A stretch of DNA of 64,000 nt from Planctomycetaceae bacterium (GTDB lineage: Bacteria > Planctomycetota > Planctomycetia > Planctomycetales > Planctomycetaceae), in the NCBI GenBank assembly GCA_024742875.1, contig JANSXP010000016.1, positions 41,583 through 105,582 on the forward strand. Reading direction: 5' to 3'. The number at the start of each line of letters is the position of its first letter. Within the stretch, counting starts at the first letter, position 1. This document shows positions 24,450 to 33,819 of this stretch, in pieces. Position numbers and translations under genes: made by a program. The notes under the pieces were generated by a model that worked only from the letters and a program-made list of their open reading frames with translations, had not been told where the DNA came from and did no database searches.

Positions 24450-27317
24450 TTATTGCACGACAGTGGGCTGCCAGTGCAGATTGTCCCGTTCCTGCTGCAG
24501 GCGGATGTTCCACCGTGCGACATCTTCGTCGGTCGCCTTCAGCAGTTTTGGCTGATCGATCTTCAGCTGGCGGAATTCATCGCGAATCTGCAGCGAGGGG
24601 ATCCGTGTCAGCACATTGTCAACATAACAGTCGTGCGTCATCACGCTGCACAAACGTTCCAGATCGGCCACCGGCAACTTCGTTGTGACAATACGGATCA
24701 GATCAACGCGACCAGTGTAGGTTGCCGCCAGCAGGCTTTGGCCGTCTGGCGCAAATGCCACCTCCGCTCCGCTGCGAAAAGGCAGTGGCGGTGCCATGAG
24801 TGTCAGATCGTCTGCGAAGATCAGTGACATGCTGTTTGCACCGTCGCGTCGACTATTGAACGCCAGCAAGGAGCCGTCTTTGACGCGTGCTGACCGCGTG
24901 ACGTCGCGCCCGTCTGCAGTCGCCACGCGTTCGTGCAAACCGGACCAGCGAGCGAGACGGCTGTCGTCATCCGCCGCCCAGTAGTCCGCAGAGTTGTCGT
25001 CAAACAGAACACCCGCCCTGCTGGCACTGGTGCTCCCGGAGTGCAGCAGTTTTCCGCTGGCTGCCTGCCAGATCTGGTACTCATTGATTCTGGTGGCACC
25101 CAGCCGCTGTCCGTCAGCAGAAAACGACAGCGACCGCACGACGGGATCGCATGCCAGTGGATCGCCGAGTGCTGCGCCGTCCACGATGTTCCAGCGACGA
25201 ATCACTCCGTCTTCCCCTCCGGAGGCCACCATACCGCCAGCACCACTGGCCAGTGCCGTGACCGAAGACGTGTGGGCCGCTATGGTGACCACAGAATCCC
25301 GCTGTGTGTTCCACGCAGTGAGTTTGCCATCGGCCTGCCCGGCGATCAGTACTCCGTTGTTGTCCACGGCAAAAACAAGATGCGTGACCTCAGATTCCGT
25401 CTGCAGCAAATCTGTGACCTCACCGGTGGCGGGGTCGTGCAGTTCAATCTGTGAATCCAGCACCGTGGCAATCTGTCCCGTGGCAGAGACGGCGGCAACC
25501 GCTGCGCCCGCCGTCCACAGCGGCTCAGCAGGCGCTGCCGCAGACCAGACATGCAGCGTGTCGTCCACAATGGCCATCATGGCGGACCCATCCGGCACAA
25601 ATGCGGGCAATTTCGCATGCAGGCCGCAAAGTAGTGGTTGCCGACCGCGAAATAATCCGGCCAGATCCCAGACTGTCATTGCGCCGTCTTCGGTGGCAGT
25701 GACGACAAAACGATTGGCGGCAATGGTCACGGCCGTCACGGTTCCGGTGACCGGCAGGCTGGTGCAGACAGGGTGTCCATCGTCGACCCAGCGGACGGCC
25801 AGCGTCTCAGGGGCTTTCATGACGGCATAAATCAGGCCATTGTCCGACACTTCAAACAGCCGTTCCTCGGTGGCGTCGCCGGATGAAAGTGTATATCGCC
25901 GTTCCTGCTGCTGCAGGTCCCAGGTGAAGACTTCTGTGTTGGTTTTCACAGCGAGTATTTGTGGCGTCAACTGCTGAATGCTGTGGACCTGGTCACTGCC
26001 GTCGGCCAGATCAGCGATGCTCGTGGTTTTCTCCGGGGGCGCGGCGTCATCACCGGCGACGTCGCTGTCTTCCGGCTCCTCGATCAGGACAATCAGATCT
26101 CCAAAGCGGGTGACGGCCGTGATCTGTTCGTCGAAGAGCAGCGTGTCGGCCTGGTTCACGATATCGCCAATCTGATACTGCGCTGTGGGCTGCCAGTTGT
26201 CTGTAGAAAAGCGGGTAATGCGGCTGGGGCGACCGTCGTAGTAATGGGCGTCCACATAGACCGATTCGCCATCGGGGGACGGCCAGACATGGGTCGTCAT
26301 GTTGCCCGGCATCTGCAAAGCAGCCAGCAATGCGCCGGAGTTCGCGTCCCAGGCATAGGCCGATCCTTCGGTCCGGCAGGTTACCACCACGCTGTCGTTG
26401 CGGGCGAATGTGGCATCCGAAGTCTGCCCTTCGATTTTCAGCAGCGCCAGGCGTCGCCCGTTCTCTGCGTCCCACAATTCCGTCTGTCGGCTTTGCGAGG
26501 GGGATTGCTCAGACGTGATTTCAACGATCTGACTGGGCAAAGAGATCATGCGGTCACCCGCCGTGCTGAAGATCAGTTCTCGGGTGCGATCAGCAAGCTG
26601 CATTGAGGACGCCGTTTCCCAACTGTCCGTGGAGACACGATCGATGCGTGTTCCATAGCAGACAAACAACTGATTGCCGGCAGGAAAGTATTTGAGTTCG
26701 TCTGCCCGCTGATCCAGCGCGGTGAAATGAGTGACCGCTGGGAGATGGTCAAACGTCTGCCCGATGATTCGTCTTGTTCTCTGTGCTCTTTGGGGTTGCT
26801 CCAGCGTTTGGCGCATTTGCAGCGCCTCCACCAGATGCGGCAGCGAATGAATGGGTGAGACACCGTTTGCTTCTTCTACGGCCCGAACGATGAGATTGTC
26901 AGCGACGCCGGACAGCGCAGTCTCCTGCTGTACTACGAGTTGAGCTTCGGCTCTGATTCGTTGTGCGAACAGCACGACAACACAGCAAAGTAACGCGCCA
27001 ATCAGGCCGCTCAACGCCGTCCAGACCGGGTTGCGGCGGCACCATTTCCAGATCTTTTCTCCCGCGGAAACCGGCCGCGAAACGATCGCTCGACCGTCCA
27101 GCCAGCGTTTCAGTTCATCCGCAAATTCTTCCGCCGTCGCGAATCGATCGGCCGGCTCTTTGGACATCGCCCGCAGCGTGATGACTTCCAGATCGCGGGG
27201 GATCAGTTCATTCACCGCGCGTGGTGGTTTGGGATCTTCTTCCAGTACCTGATGCAGCAGCATCTGCTGACTGCCGCGAAACGGCAGCACGCCGGTCAGT
27301 GTCCAGTACAGGACCAC
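24450..27317 (-). CDS. Kinase-WD40 protein, C-terminal part of an interrupted gene (kinase end, TM, WD40)
   Basis: This is the continuation of the kinase gene after the in-frame TAA at 27327-27329. It starts in mid-kinase with SIGVVLYWTLTGVLPF (subdomain IX onward), so an independent start at GTG 27317 would give only a kinase stub. A transmembrane helix follows near residues 100-120 (ALSGLIGALLCCVVVLF), then a long coiled stretch and a WD40-type propeller of many repeats (e.g. HTSSVTALASGAGGMVASGGEDG, DPVVRSLSFSADG). Combined with the upstream piece it restores a typical planctomycete STK-TM-WD40 receptor of about 1,260 residues. Either the gene is a pseudogene in this strain or the stop is a sequence error. 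Confidence 0.75.
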   Translation of the reverse strand: MVLYWTLTGVLPFRGSQQMLLHQVLEEDPKPPRAVNELIPRDLEVITLRAMSKEPADRFATAEEFADELKRWLDGRAIVSRPVSAGEKIWKWCRRNPVWTALSGLIGALLCCVVVLFAQRIRAEAQLVVQQETALSGVADNLIVRAVEEANGVSPIHSLPHLVEALQMRQTLEQPQRAQRTRRIIGQTFDHLPAVTHFTALDQRADELKYFPAGNQLFVCYGTRIDRVSTDSWETASSMQLADRTRELIFSTAGDRMISLPSQIVEITSEQSPSQSRQTELWDAENGRRLALLKIEGQTSDATFARNDSVVVTCRTEGSAYAWDANSGALLAALQMPGNMTTHVWPSPDGESVYVDAHYYDGRPSRITRFSTDNWQPTAQYQIGDIVNQADTLLFDEQITAVTRFGDLIVLIEEPEDSDVAGDDAAPPEKTTSIADLADGSDQVHSIQQLTPQILAVKTNTEVFTWDLQQQERRYTLSSGDATEERLFEVSDNGLIYAVMKAPETLAVRWVDDGHPVCTSLPVTGTVTAVTIAANRFVVTATEDGAMTVWDLAGLFRGRQPLLCGLHAKLPAFVPDGSAMMAIVDDTLHVWSAAAPAEPLWTAGAAVAAVSATGQIATVLDSQIELHDPATGEVTDLLQTESEVTHLVFAVDNNGVLIAGQADGKLTAWNTQRDSVVTIAAHTSSVTALASGAGGMVASGGEDGVIRRWNIVDGAALGDPLACDPVVRSLSFSADGQRLGATRINEYQIWQAASGKLLHSGSTSASRAGVLFDDNSADYWAADDDSRLARWSGLHERVATADGRDVTRSARVKDGSLLAFNSRRDGANSMSLIFADDLTLMAPPLPFRSGAEVAFAPDGQSLLAATYTGRVDLIRIVTTKLPVADLERLCSVMTHDCYVDNVLTRIPSLQIRDEFRQLKIDQPKLLKATDEDVARWNIRLQQERDNLHWQPTVVQ

Positions 27318-27326
27318 GCCAATACT

Positions 27327-27329
27327 TTA
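27327..27329 (-). other. In-frame TAA interrupting the kinase gene
   Basis: On the minus strand the reading frame goes ...RADVRSDV-TAA-SIGVVLYW... In related kinases this position reads SDVYSLGVVLYE, so TAA stands where a Tyr codon (TAC/TAT) is expected. A single third-base change explains it. The frame is otherwise intact on both sides, with no indel. Confidence 0.85.
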
Positions 27330-28238
27330 GACATCACTGCGCACGTCGGCCCGTTTGGCGTCCGCCTGCTCGGGAGACATGTAAGCGGGCGTGCCGATGA
27401 CCTCGCCGTCGTGACTGATCGTGAACGTCGCTCCCAGGCGAAAGGCGAGCCCAAAGTCCGCAACATGCGGCTGGCCGTCTTCATCCATGAGTATGTTGCT
27501 GGGCTTGATGTCCCGGTGAATCACGCCGCGGCTGTGGGCAAAGTGAACAGCGTCAGCGACGGTGGCCACAGTCTGCGCGGCTTCGCGAAAATCAAGACGC
27601 AGGGATCCGGTGCACTGCCGCAGTGTGCGCCCGCGAATGAATTCAGAAACGATGTATGCCGCCTCGTCGCCGACTTCATAAACGCGGACAATATTGGGGT
27701 GTTCCAGTTCCGCGGCGTTGCGGGCTTCCCGGAGAAACTCATTGCGTTCGCGCACCGTGTCAAATGAACCTCGGCGGGGAACCTTAACCGCAACTTCCCG
27801 CTGCAGTCGCATGTCTCGCGCCAGATGCACAACTCCAAAGGAGCCGCGTCCCAGGCGTTCCATGAACTGAAATCGTTCCTGGAGGACATCCAGCCCGCCG
27901 GCGTTTCTCGGTGGTTCGTCGTGAAATGCAAAGCTGCTGCCGCAACTGCGGCAGATGAGCGAGGAAGAGTCATGAACGATGCGAACCTGAATGCCACAGT
28001 GGGGGCATTTCAGATGATTGACGGCGGCCAGCAGGGAGACGGTTTTCTCGGCCGGTGGCTCGAAGACACCTGCGACGGCGGTGACCAGTCGCAGACGCTG
28101 TTCGAGTTCCGGATTCAGTTCCGGATGTCGACCGGACAGTTCGTCACGTGAGACGGCGGAACCGGCCTGCAGGTCGTCGATGTACTGTTCGACGATCTGC
28201 TCGATCCGCGATTCTCTGTCTGCCGACCCGCTGCTCAT
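27327..28238 (-). CDS. Ser/Thr protein kinase, N-terminal part of an interrupted gene
   Basis: A 303-residue piece of a Hanks-type kinase. A short helical N-terminus (IEQIVEQYIDDLQAG, as in many planctomycete kinases) is followed by a zinc-ribbon-like CPHC...CRSC pair (residues ~78-98). The kinase domain has the GRGSFGVVHLARD loop, catalytic Lys in VAVKVPR, HRDIKPSN, DFGLAF and GTPAYMSPEQ. It stops at RSDV because of the TAA at 27327-27329, losing the C-lobe helices needed for a stable kinase fold. The start is 21 bases after the small Cys-rich protein gene and in the same cassette as an ECF sigma factor. If translated as it stands, this piece would probably be inactive. Confidence 0.8.
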   Translation of the reverse strand: MSSGSADRESRIEQIVEQYIDDLQAGSAVSRDELSGRHPELNPELEQRLRLVTAVAGVFEPPAEKTVSLLAAVNHLKCPHCGIQVRIVHDSSSLICRSCGSSFAFHDEPPRNAGGLDVLQERFQFMERLGRGSFGVVHLARDMRLQREVAVKVPRRGSFDTVRERNEFLREARNAAELEHPNIVRVYEVGDEAAYIVSEFIRGRTLRQCTGSLRLDFREAAQTVATVADAVHFAHSRGVIHRDIKPSNILMDEDGQPHVADFGLAFRLGATFTISHDGEVIGTPAYMSPEQADAKRADVRSDV

Positions 28239-28259
28239 GGGTTCACTGTTCCGTTAAGA

Positions 28260-28643
28260 CTAAACGCACCGCAGGTTGCCTGTGCTGCAATCCGGCATGC
28301 CGTCGCAGTTCTCCACACCGTACGGCGGACAGGGCCCGAAGCATCTGGGAGGAGGAGGGCCGCCAAACTGCGCGGAGTCCTCAGCATCCAGAACGGCTTC
28401 GGCACTGAGTGTCAGTATGTTGGCTTCATTGCTGCGAACACAAACGCGAGTTTTCTGACCCGCCGGAACCAGCACAATTTGACGCGCTGGAGAACTGTCA
28501 ATGCGTTCAGTGGAGAATTCGAGTTTTCCCAGTGTGGGGTTGGTGAGCAGGGGGCCGCCATCGGACCCTGCCGTCTGGCCAAATGTGAGGACCGCCCAGA
28601 CGTCATCCGTGTTTTGAACTTCGGCACTATAGTCGACTGCCAT
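28260..28643 (-). CDS. Small protein with Cys/Pro-rich C-terminus, between sigma factor and kinase
   Basis: A 127-residue protein of unknown function without a signal peptide. Residues 1-~90 look like a small beta-rich domain (DVWAVLTFGQTAG, LVPAGQKTRVCVRSNEAN). The tail is Gly/Pro/Cys-rich (FGGPPPPRCFGPCPPYG, ending CDGMPDCSTGNLRCV) with five Cys in the last 30 residues. GGAG eight bases before ATG 28643 supports the start. It sits 131 bases downstream of the ECF sigma gene and 21 bases upstream of the kinase, so it is probably part of the same regulatory or output unit. It could be a secreted or modified peptide or a kinase substrate; neither is shown. Confidence 0.7.
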   Translation of the reverse strand: MAVDYSAEVQNTDDVWAVLTFGQTAGSDGGPLLTNPTLGKLEFSTERIDSSPARQIVLVPAGQKTRVCVRSNEANILTLSAEAVLDAEDSAQFGGPPPPRCFGPCPPYGVENCDGMPDCSTGNLRCV

Positions 28644-28774
28644 GAATTACGCTCCAGCAGGTAAGAATCTTAACAGGGCAAGTCTCTGTCCATGGGGGGA
28701 GCGGCAGAAAACGATCCGGCTGCTCGGGCAGAGACAGGAATTGTTGATGCCGTCGCTGATTCCAGGTCAGGCAT

Positions 28775-29335
28775 TCAGTTGAGCAGATCACCCAACTGCT
28801 GCTGCAGTCGGTTCTCTGTTCGCTTCAAAGAGTGTCGCACCTGATCTTTGGTCAGTCCGCTGGTGGCAGCGATCTGATCCAGGGTCATCTGGTCGACATA
28901 TCGCATCATGATCAGATCGGCGTCCTGAGGATTGGGAAGAGAGGACAGGGCCTGTACGACGGCTGCCCGCAGTTCGGCCTGATGTGCGCGTGAGCCCGGC
29001 GACAGTCCATAACTGGTCAGGTCTGCCGTCTGACTTTGTTCTGTATTGACACTCTTTTTTCGCAGGATGGAAAACGCCACGCGACGCGCGGTCACCCGCA
29101 GCCAACTGCGGAAGACCCGATCAGTCTCACTGTCCAGCCCATCAAACGTGTCGAGTTTTAATGTCACCCGCATCCAGACCTCCTGGCTCAGATCCCCGAC
29201 GCTGAGAAAGGCGGGTGTAGTCATCATGTTCAATGACAGCCTGACCACGGGGTCGTAGGTGGACACGAGTTGCTGCAGCGCAGACTTATCTCCGTCTGCT
29301 GCATCCCGTATCAGGTTCTGCCACGATCTGTTCAC
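28775..29335 (-). CDS. ECF-type RNA polymerase sigma factor
   Basis: A 186-residue sigma-70 family protein. Region 2 is visible as DLSQEVWMRVTLKL and FRSWLRVTARRVAFSILRKK. Region 4 is visible as LPNPQDADLIMMRYVDQMTLDQIAATSGLTKDQVRHSLKRTENRL, a helix-turn-helix. The length is typical for ECF factors without extensions. No anti-sigma factor gene is adjacent; instead a small protein and a transmembrane Ser/Thr kinase follow on the same strand, an arrangement common in planctomycetes in which the kinase is thought to control the sigma factor. The start codon appears to be GTG at 29335 with no strong ribosome-binding site, so the start is less certain. Confidence 0.85.
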   Translation of the reverse strand: MNRSWQNLIRDAADGDKSALQQLVSTYDPVVRLSLNMMTTPAFLSVGDLSQEVWMRVTLKLDTFDGLDSETDRVFRSWLRVTARRVAFSILRKKSVNTEQSQTADLTSYGLSPGSRAHQAELRAAVVQALSSLPNPQDADLIMMRYVDQMTLDQIAATSGLTKDQVRHSLKRTENRLQQQLGDLLN

Positions 29336-29840
29336 GGTTATTTATCAGGACGCGGCCAGGTGAGTGAGGTGGGACTCAATCTGCCAATTTCATGACATTT
29401 CGACAGATTACCCGGCGCTGAACAGTCGCAGGAAGCCTGCACGTAGTGGCTTGCAGGCGTTCAGGACGTCCCCGATGCCCACATTGCCCGTGGTCAGCCC
29501 GCGACGTGTCCGGCCTGAAAGCACGACGAGCGACTCTTTAATAATACCGCTCCATGCCTGGGCATTCCAGTGCCTCCACCGCGTATTACTTGTCTTCAGT
29601 ACCTAGTGGAGGCTGGCTTGAAGAGTTCTGCCAAACTGTTCACTCGCACAGATATCAGGATTTGCACAGACACGCGCGTGCAGGAATGGGCTCTCCGGTG
29701 CCGGCAGACGGCTCCACGGTCCGGCTTGAGTGTACAGTGTGATACAAAGTCTCGCACGCCTTGAATTTCCAGGTGGCAACCCATCCAATGGAAGAAAGGC
29801 CCACAACGTTTGTGCGCCCAGTTTTTGTCGGGAGCCCGGG
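29336..29840. other. Intergenic region with an inverted repeat, between sigma factor and sulfatase genes
   Basis: About 505 bases between divergent genes. GCCTGCA (29435-29441) and TGCAGGC (29452-29458) form a perfect 7-bp inverted repeat with a 10-base gap, a possible operator or small hairpin. An AT-rich TTTAATAATA at about 29537-29546 could be a -10 region. No gene is supported, although the sulfatase frame is open back to GTG 29730. Confidence 0.45.
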
Positions 29841-32060
29841 ATGAGAGTTACGCCAGCGCTGTTCAGAATTCAATCGCGACCGCTGTCACACAGGATGATC
29901 ATTTGTCCGCTGATGCAGGCCGTCGCCGTCGTCCTGCTGGCCGGCCAGGCATTTGCGGCAGAAGCGGCTCCCGCCGGGCGTCCCAACATCATCGTCATTC
30001 TTTCTGATGACATGGGATATTCGGACATCGGCTGTTACGGCGGTGAAATTGAAACACCCGTGCTGGACGGGTTGGCGGAGAACGGACTGCGGTATACGCA
30101 GTTTTACAACACGGCTCGCTGTTGCCCGACGCGAGCCTCGCTGCTCACTGGCCTGTATCCGCATCAGGCGGGCATTGGTCATATGATGTCAGACAGCGGG
30201 CACGACGGTTATCGGGGAGATTTGAATCGCCGATGTCTGACGATAGCCGAAGTGCTGCAGCAGGCCGGCTATGGGACATACATGGCGGGCAAATGGCATG
30301 TCACCAAATCGGTGAAGCCCGATGGCCCCAAACACAACTGGCCACTGCAAAGAGGGTTTGATCGATTCTACGGGACCATCCACGGTGCCGGCAGTTTCTT
30401 TGACCCGAATTCGCTGACGCGCGACAACGTGCAGGTGTCGCCCGATGCCGATCCGGAGTATCAGCCGGAAACCTACTACTACACCGACGCCATCAGTGAT
30501 CACGCGTCTCGCTACATTCGCGAACATGTCCAGGACAACAGCGATCAGCCATTCTTTGTGTATGTCGCATACACGGCCGCTCACTGGCCCATGCACGCAT
30601 TGCCGCAGGACATCGAAAAATACAAGGGGCGGTATGACGCCGGTTATCCGGCCATTCGCGAATCCCGTTTGGCGAAGATGAAGCAACTGGGCCTGGTTCC
30701 CCCGGATATCGCGATGTCAGCGCAGGCCGAGGACTGGAGCAGAGTGGATCATGTGGACTGGGAACTGCGTTGTATGGAAGTGTACGCCGCGATGGTCGAC
30801 CGCATGGACCAGGGCATCGGGCAGATTGTCGGTACACTCAGGGACACCGGGCAGTACGACAACACGCTGGTCCTGTTCATGCAGGATAACGGCGGTTGCG
30901 CGGAAGGTCTGGGGCGTCGGGCGAGCAAAGGACGAGAAACACGTCCCGCTGCCCCCGAAGCACCGATGGCCAAAGACGAACTGCAGTTTGACATGGTGCC
31001 CAAAAAGTCGCGAGACGGCTGGCCCGTGATTCAGGGACCAGGTGTCATGCCGGGCCCGGCAGACACCTACATCGCCTATGGTCGCGGCTGGGCGAATGTG
31101 TCCAATACGCCGTTTCGAGAATACAAGCACTGGGTCCACGAAGGGGGCATCAGTACGCCCCTGATTGCCCACTGGCCGGCCGGCATCGCTCGTCGCGGAG
31201 AACTGGAAACTCAGCCCGGCCATCTGGTGGATATCATGGCCACGTGTGTGGATGTTGCCGGCGCCAACTATCCGGCCACCTTCAACGGAGAAGACATTAC
31301 CCCACTTGAGGGATTGAGTCTCGCGCCCACGTTTGACGGTCAGGATCTCTCCCGCAAAGCGCTGTACTGGGAGCACGAAGGCAACTGTGCGATCCGCGTG
31401 GACGAGTGGAAACTGGTCCGCAAAGACAATGGTCCCTGGGAACTGTACAACGTGGTGGCGGACCGCTCCGAGCAGACGAACCTGGCAGCAGCAGAGCCCA
31501 CTCGGGTTCGCATCCTTTCGGCATTGTGGGACGACTACGCGCGTCGCGCTCACGTTTATCCACTCACGCCCTGGCGATCAAAAAAGGCGAAGCTGTCCAA
31601 AAAGAAACGGTTTGTTTTTGATGGGGACGCTCGCGTGTTGCGCGAGCAGGCGCCCATGATTCAGGATCGGCCGTTTCGCATTCAGATCGAGATTGCCAAA
31701 GCGGGCACTCGCGGGGTGCTGCTGTCTCAGGGCGGGACGGCTGCCGGCTATGCGATATACCTGCAGGATGGCGCACTTCATTTTGCCGCCAGAAGCCACG
31801 GCCGGCTGTTTCACTTTCAGGGATCGGCGCCCACGTCCGGCACGCTGCGATGTGATGTGTCTGAGGATGGATCTGTGGCCATCCTGCAAAGTGGCCAGTC
31901 GCTGCTGCAGGGCCAACTGCCGGGGTTGCTCGACGCTATGCCGATCGACGGGCTGCAGGTTGGCACCGATACCGGGGGGCCGGTCGGAGACTATGAAGCG
32001 GAGTACGCGTTTGACGGTGAGATTAAAGAAGTGCGACTGACCATCCGCGGGACCAACTGA
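29841..32060 (+). CDS. Formylglycine-dependent arylsulfatase
   Basis: A sulfatase of the alkaline-phosphatase superfamily, 739 residues from ATG 29841. The metal-binding DD pair is Asp56/Asp57 (NIIVILSDDMGY). The modification site is C-x-P-x-R at Cys94-Arg98 (ARCCPTRASLLTG), so Cys94 must be converted to formylglycine. GKWHV and the C-terminal ALYWEHEGNCAIR block are also typical. Residues ~640-739 form an extra beta-sandwich-like domain. A hydrophobic stretch (residues ~19-40, ending GQAFAAEA) indicates export. GGGAG upstream of ATG 29841 makes it the preferred start; ATG 29895 would begin at the signal peptide itself, and GTG 29730 is less likely. The substrate is probably a sulfated polysaccharide, which cannot be read directly. 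No classical FGE gene is adjacent. Confidence 0.9.
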   Translation: MRVTPALFRIQSRPLSHRMIICPLMQAVAVVLLAGQAFAAEAAPAGRPNIIVILSDDMGYSDIGCYGGEIETPVLDGLAENGLRYTQFYNTARCCPTRASLLTGLYPHQAGIGHMMSDSGHDGYRGDLNRRCLTIAEVLQQAGYGTYMAGKWHVTKSVKPDGPKHNWPLQRGFDRFYGTIHGAGSFFDPNSLTRDNVQVSPDADPEYQPETYYYTDAISDHASRYIREHVQDNSDQPFFVYVAYTAAHWPMHALPQDIEKYKGRYDAGYPAIRESRLAKMKQLGLVPPDIAMSAQAEDWSRVDHVDWELRCMEVYAAMVDRMDQGIGQIVGTLRDTGQYDNTLVLFMQDNGGCAEGLGRRASKGRETRPAAPEAPMAKDELQFDMVPKKSRDGWPVIQGPGVMPGPADTYIAYGRGWANVSNTPFREYKHWVHEGGISTPLIAHWPAGIARRGELETQPGHLVDIMATCVDVAGANYPATFNGEDITPLEGLSLAPTFDGQDLSRKALYWEHEGNCAIRVDEWKLVRKDNGPWELYNVVADRSEQTNLAAAEPTRVRILSALWDDYARRAHVYPLTPWRSKKAKLSKKKRFVFDGDARVLREQAPMIQDRPFRIQIEIAKAGTRGVLLSQGGTAAGYAIYLQDGALHFAARSHGRLFHFQGSAPTSGTLRCDVSEDGSVAILQSGQSLLQGQLPGLLDAMPIDGLQVGTDTGGPVGDYEAEYAFDGEIKEVRLTIRGTN

Positions 32061-32397
32061 CGCGCGGGCGGACTCCTGGAATTTCATGGCGACGTCAGTC
32101 GTTTTTGCCGCAAATCGCTGGTGTCCTCAGTCTGCCGGGAGCACCTTATCCTGGGTCGCGGAGCTGTTGCTGTGGCAATAGCGATTCTGGGCGAACTGGC
32201 AAACAGCCTGACATTGCCAAACGGGATGTTGCAGTCGCTTTCGCATCGTGATGGCGATGTTCTACAATTGAGTCCAGACGCTGCAGAACTGCGGCGGTCG
32301 CCATTCGACAGGAGTCAACTGTGGCGGCATAAGGACGGTTCTTCCGTCGCGCAGGAAGGCGATACCAACGGAATGGATTCCGGGAAAGGATTCAGTA
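32061..32397. other. Intergenic region before the citrate-synthase-like gene
   Basis: About 337 bases. A possible -10 element TACAAT lies near 32261-32266, but no good -35 is paired with it. AAGGA sits seven bases before the ATG at 32398. No RNA gene or terminator is visible. Confidence 0.4.
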
Positions 32398-33576
32398 ATG
32401 CGGTACTCTACACCCGCGCACGTCGCGAACGGACTTCGCCAACTGGTGACAGACCTCCAGGCCTGGCGTCAGGGTCACGACCCCGGGCTGGACGGAGTGG
32501 TCTGCGGACGCACTGATCTGATTGGCTTCTATCCGGATCGGGTGGAATACAGTGGTTGCGATGTGGCCGAACTGGTGGCCGACGGGCAACTGGAATCTGT
32601 CGTCTGGCTGCTGCTCAATCGTGAGCCGGCTGACCCGGAGCAACTCGCGGATACGTGTTCCATTCTTTCTGACTGCGCGGTGGTGGATGAGCCGGCGGCA
32701 GAAATGATGACCGCCATGCCCCTGCAGGTACGGGCGCTGGATCTGCTGCCGTTGTGCGTGTCGATGCTGGCCTGTTTTGATCCGACCCCCAACGATGTCA
32801 CAATTGAAGCATCGCATTCCAGATTCTGGCGACTGCTGGGACAACTGCCTGTGCTGCTGCACGTGGCCTTTGGGGGGAAGCTGCACGATGGTCGCACGCA
32901 CTCCCCCTCGGACGAGGCACCGCTCACCTACGCCGGCCGACTGCTGCAGATCCTGCGTCAGGACTCGAAGCCGCCGTCGCCGCTGGAAGAGCAGGCCATG
33001 AACGCCGTGCTGATCTGCGAGTGTCTGACGGAAATGCGTCCCGCCTGTTTTTCCTCTCGGATTTTCGGCAGCGTGGTCCCCGATGTGGTGGGCGGTCTGA
33101 AGTCGGCCGTCTCAATGTTCACCGCTCAGCTGCGCAACGATCCCTTCGCGTGGATGGCCACACGGTTTCGCTCATTCCAGTCGCCCGATCATGCGCAGGC
33201 CTGGTTTGAGGCGCGGAAGTCTCCCACAATGCCGTTCGGCTTTCAGGATGCCGGGCCTGACTATCGATCGACCCTCTTACGGGCAGAATGCCGGGAACTG
33301 CTCGGATCGATCGAGAGTATTGTCATGGAGTCGTCTGCCGCCCGACTGGAAAGTGTTCTGGCTGAGCGAGGACTGTATCCCACAGTCGACTGGACGGCCG
33401 CCCGGTTGCTGACGCTCCTGCAGGTGCCTGAAGACCGTGTCTCGCTGGCGATCGGCATTGCCAGACTGGTCGGCTGGGCGGCTCAGGGACTGGAACAGCA
33501 CCAGTCCGGCGTGCCTTTGCTGCCTTCCCTGCGGTATGCCGATGATGCGGCTGAAGACCTGGCGGACGTCGATTGA
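32398..33576 (+). CDS. Citrate-synthase-like protein lacking both catalytic histidines (probable pseudoenzyme)
   Basis: A 392-residue protein clearly built on the citrate synthase fold. GLDGVVCGRTDLI near residue 31 matches the N-terminal GLEGVVAGETxIS block, VSMLACFDP (121-129) the VSxLGxFDP block, and LYPTVDWTAARLL plus AIARLVGWAAQGLEQ (residues 326-367) the C-terminal LYPNVDFYSG...ARTxGWxAHWxEQ block. By manual alignment the ADHE histidine is replaced (ECLTEM, Thr211), GPxHGGAN is absent (MFTAQLRN), and GFGHRVY reads PFGFQDA. Only the Asp of the NVD motif (Asp331) remains. It is therefore unlikely to make citrate and may be a regulatory or structural paralogue, or act on another substrate. 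AAGGA seven bases before ATG supports the start. It stands alone. Confidence 0.8.
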   Translation: MRYSTPAHVANGLRQLVTDLQAWRQGHDPGLDGVVCGRTDLIGFYPDRVEYSGCDVAELVADGQLESVVWLLLNREPADPEQLADTCSILSDCAVVDEPAAEMMTAMPLQVRALDLLPLCVSMLACFDPTPNDVTIEASHSRFWRLLGQLPVLLHVAFGGKLHDGRTHSPSDEAPLTYAGRLLQILRQDSKPPSPLEEQAMNAVLICECLTEMRPACFSSRIFGSVVPDVVGGLKSAVSMFTAQLRNDPFAWMATRFRSFQSPDHAQAWFEARKSPTMPFGFQDAGPDYRSTLLRAECRELLGSIESIVMESSAARLESVLAERGLYPTVDWTAARLLTLLQVPEDRVSLAIGIARLVGWAAQGLEQHQSGVPLLPSLRYADDAAEDLADVD

Positions 33577-33819
33577 TGGCCCGCGGGTGGCGCGCTGACC
33601 GATCTGAAAACCGGCTGGTCGGTTAAGTGAACGCTCGGAAATCAACCGCCACGCAGGAGTCGCTCGAGTCGTATCGACAGTCAATAGACGATCAGCTGGC
33701 CGATGGTGGCAGACGCCCCGCATCTGTTTCCGTTTCCGCCCCGGTCGAATCTGTGACGCTGTCATAATCGAGCGTCCGTCGTCGCGTGTGGGTTTGGGGG
33801 CGTGATCGGGCGGGGGGGC

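Noticed and set aside
29730..29840. N-terminal extension of the sulfatase from GTG 29730
   Set aside because: The extra 37 codons precede the signal peptide, have no family similarity, and ATG 29841 has a good ribosome-binding site.
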